A DNA stretch of 32,001 nucleotides from Desulfuromusa sp. (GTDB lineage Bacteria; Desulfobacterota; Desulfuromonadia; Desulfuromonadales; Geopsychrobacteraceae), in the NCBI GenBank assembly GCA_029934755.1, contig JAOZLQ010000001.1, positions 1-32,001 of the forward strand, in the 5' to 3' direction. The translations under genes were made by a program, and so were the position numbers. The notes under the pieces are model-generated. The model saw nothing but the letters and a program-made list of their open reading frames with translations, was not told the origin of the DNA and did no database searches. Below, piece by piece: positions 29,495 through 32,001 of this stretch (within the stretch, counting starts at the first letter, position 1; every line of letters begins with the position of its first letter).

Positions 29495-32001
29495 GCCACC
29501 ACAATATTAATCAGACGTCCAGGGACAACGATAATCTTACGCACCTGTTTTCCTTCAATAAATCGCTGCACATTCGGTTCGACCAGAGCTTCTTCTTCAA
29601 TGGATTGTTTATCTGCGGCGACAGCAACCGTAATTTTACCACGAACCTTACCGTTCACCTGCACAACCAGAGTGATTTCTTCAGAAACCAAAGCAGATTC
29701 ATCCCAACTTGGCCAACCAGAGGCTTCAACACTTTTTTGATGCCCTAGCAGCTGCCAAAGTTCTTCACAGATGTGTGGCACAAATGGGTTCAATAAACAG
29801 ACAACAGCTTCCAATGCTTCACGCATCACCCCTGGATTTTCTTGTCGTGATTTAAACGCATAAATCGCGTTAACCAGCTCCATTACTGCAGCTATAGCGG
29901 TATTAAAATGGAAATTACCATCAACATCTTCACTGACCTTTTTGATGGTCTGATGGGTTTTACGGCGCAAATCAGAGGCATCTCCGGAAACATTTTCAGC
30001 AACCACAGCCGTTTCTATTAATTCCCTATTGTCAGCCACAGCCCTCCAAACACGATTGAGAAAACGGTAGCACCCTTCGACTCCCTGCTCATTCCATTCC
30101 AGATCTTTTTCAGGAGGAGCTGCAAATAGAGAGAATAATCGTGCAGTATCAGCACCATATTGATCAATCAGCTGGTTTGGATCGACAACATTTTTTTTCG
30201 ACTTACTCATTTTTTCAGTGCGGCCCAATTCAACAGTTTGACCACAAAGAGCGCATTTACCATCAATAACTTGCTCGGGGTACAACCAACCATGCTCTGC
30301 GCAACGCTGGGTTTCTTTACAGACCATCCCTTGAGTCAGCAGATTGGTAAAAGGTTCATCCGCATCCAACATTCCCAAATCACGCAATATTTTAGTGAAA
30401 AAACGGGCATACAATAAATGCATTACAGCATGTTCTATTCCACCAATATACTGATTGACCGGCAACCAATAATTAGCAGCCTGTTTATCTAATGGTCCAT
30501 CGGTATAATCGGGACAGGTATAGCGAGCAAAATACCAAGAACTTTCTACAAAAGTATCAAAAGTATCCGATTCACGTCTGGCCGGAAGACCACATTTCGG
30601 GCAATTAACCTGCAAAAAATCTTTATGTCTAGCTAGTGGAGAACCACCTTCACCGGTTAATTCAACATCGGTTGGCAATATCACCGGCAAATCTTTTTCA
30701 GGAACAGGCACTGCACCGCAGCTGTCACAATAAACAATCGGGATTGGTGTCCCCCAATAACGTTGCCTTGACACTCCCCAGTCACGCAGACGATAATTGA
30801 CTGTCTTACGCCCCTCGCCACGGTCATCCAGGAAAGCAGCGATCTGCTCTTTTGCCAACACATTGTCGACACCATTAAATTGACCGGAGTTGGTCAAGAA
30901 TCCTGAGGCGGTATACGCTTCAGTGAGTTGATCAACAACCAATACTTCACCCTCGGGTTGGATAACCACCCGGATGGGCAACTGGTACTTTTTTGCGAAT
31001 TCAAAATCACGTTGGTCATGCGCCGGAACCGCCATAACAGCACCAGTGCCGTAGCCCATCAACACAAAATTCGCGAGAAAGATCGGAATTTTTTCACCAT
31101 TGAGTGGATTAATACAGAATGACCCGGTAAAAATTCCTATTTTTTCAAGATCACCGCTAGTTCGATCGGCCTTATCCTGACGCTCCACTGCAGCAATAAA
31201 ATTATTAACTTCTTCTTCCTGATCAGCAGTAACTAACGATTTCACCATAGGATGTTCTGGTGCCAGGCTCATAAATGTTGCACCAAATAAAGTATCCGGC
31301 CGAGTGGTAAAAACCTTTATCTTTTCGTTCCGGTCAGCAACTGGAAATTCGATTTCACAACCATAACTTTTACCGATCCAGTTGCGTTGCATCGACAATA
31401 CGCGCTCCGGCCAACCAGGAAGCTTATCAGTCCACTCCAATAGTTCGTCAGCATAATTGGTAATTTTAAAGAACCATTGTTCAAGTTCTTTGGGCTTAAC
31501 CTGATTATGGCAACGCCAACAACAGCCATCTTCAACCTGTTCATTGGCAAGTACAGTTTGACAATCATCGCACCAATTGACTGAAGATCCCTTCTTATAG
31601 GCCAAGCCCTGTTCAAACATCTTCAAGAAAATCAACTGTTCCCAACGATAGTAATCAACATCACAGGTTGCAAATTCCCGTTGCCAATCGTACGAAAGAC
31701 CAATCCTTTTCAGTTGCTTCCGCATACTGTCGATATTCTCATAGGTCCATTTAGCCGGATGGATACCATGTTCAATCGCAGCATTTTCTGCTGGCATTCC
31801 AAAAGCATCCCAGCCCATTGGATGAAGAACGTTGAATCCCTGCATTCGTTTAAATCGTGCGACGACATCACCAATCGCATAGTTACGAACATGGCCCATA
31901 TGAATACGACCAGATGGATATGGAAACATTTCAAGCAAATAATATTTTTCTTTTGCAGAATCCATGGAAGCACAAAAAGGCTTGGTTTCCTGCCATATTT
32001 G
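29491..32001 (-). CDS. leuS: Leucyl-tRNA synthetase (5' end beyond the right edge)
   Basis: Contains [21 protein letters not shown] and [17 protein letters not shown]. The frame is open past the ORF-track ATG (31965) to the edge ([13 protein letters not shown]...), matching the usual LeuS N-terminus, so the start lies outside the window. ATGA overlap with lptE. Confidence 0.97.
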   Translation of the reverse strand, partial: QIWQETKPFCASMDSAKEKYYLLEMFPYPSGRIHMGHVRNYAIGDVVARFKRMQGFNVLHPMGWDAFGMPAENAAIEHGIHPAKWTYENIDSMRKQLKRIGLSYDWQREFATCDVDYYRWEQLIFLKMFEQGLAYKKGSSVNWCDDCQTVLANEQVEDGCCWRCHNQVKPKELEQWFFKITNYADELLEWTDKLPGWPERVLSMQRNWIGKSYGCEIEFPVADRNEKIKVFTTRPDTLFGATFMSLAPEHPMVKSLVTADQEEEVNNFIAAVERQDKADRTSGDLEKIGIFTGSFCINPLNGEKIPIFLANFVLMGYGTGAVMAVPAHDQRDFEFAKKYQLPIRVVIQPEGEVLVVDQLTEAYTASGFLTNSGQFNGVDNVLAKEQIAAFLDDRGEGRKTVNYRLRDWGVSRQRYWGTPIPIVYCDSCGAVPVPEKDLPVILPTDVELTGEGGSPLARHKDFLQVNCPKCGLPARRESDTFDTFVESSWYFARYTCPDYTDGPLDKQAANYWLPVNQYIGGIEHAVMHLLYARFFTKILRDLGMLDADEPFTNLLTQGMVCKETQRCAEHGWLYPEQVIDGKCALCGQTVELGRTEKMSKSKKNVVDPNQLIDQYGADTARLFSLFAAPPEKDLEWNEQGVEGCYRFLNRVWRAVADNRELIETAVVAENVSGDASDLRRKTHQTIKKVSEDVDGNFHFNTAIAAVMELVNAIYAFKSRQENPGVMREALEAVVCLLNPFVPHICEELWQLLGHQKSVEASGWPSWDESALVSEEITLVVQVNGKVRGKITVAVAADKQSIEEEALVEPNVQRFIEGKQVRKIIVVPGRLINIVVA

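Overview
This window looks like a conserved bacterial housekeeping region. Gene content and order resemble Desulfuromonadales/Geobacter-type Deltaproteobacteria; that placement is inference from synteny only. Almost everything is on the minus strand. Reading right to left: leuS(partial)-lptE-holA, then divergent/convergent rpsT, murJ, fxsA and mazG. Next is a long fatty-acid/one-carbon/riboflavin cluster: yceD-rpmF-plsX-fabH-fabD-fabG-acpP-fabF-rpiB-glyA-dCMP deaminase-nrdR-ribD-ribE-ribBA-ribH-nusB-hom. A lone plus-strand long-chain acyl-CoA synthetase follows. The left end is tRNA-Val(GAC)-thrS-infC-rpmI-rplT-pheS-pheT-ihfA-merR-surE(partial). I see no CRISPR array, transposon, prophage, toxin-antitoxin or defence island, and I do not think the window contains an undescribed multi-gene system. 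The points worth a second look are regulatory or fine-scale. (1) infC very probably starts at a non-canonical AUA codon, and the ORF caller's longer version runs into a thrS-infC intergenic hairpin. (2) A perfect 12-bp inverted repeat has the acyl-CoA synthetase stop codon as its loop. (3) Several terminator-like hairpins lie inside the minus-strand clusters, notably acpP/fabF, rpiB/glyA and rplT/pheS. (4) murJ and fxsA are convergent with zero intergenic bases. (5) MazG has an apparently degenerate C-terminal lobe. (6) A few intergenic segments carry unexplained structure.
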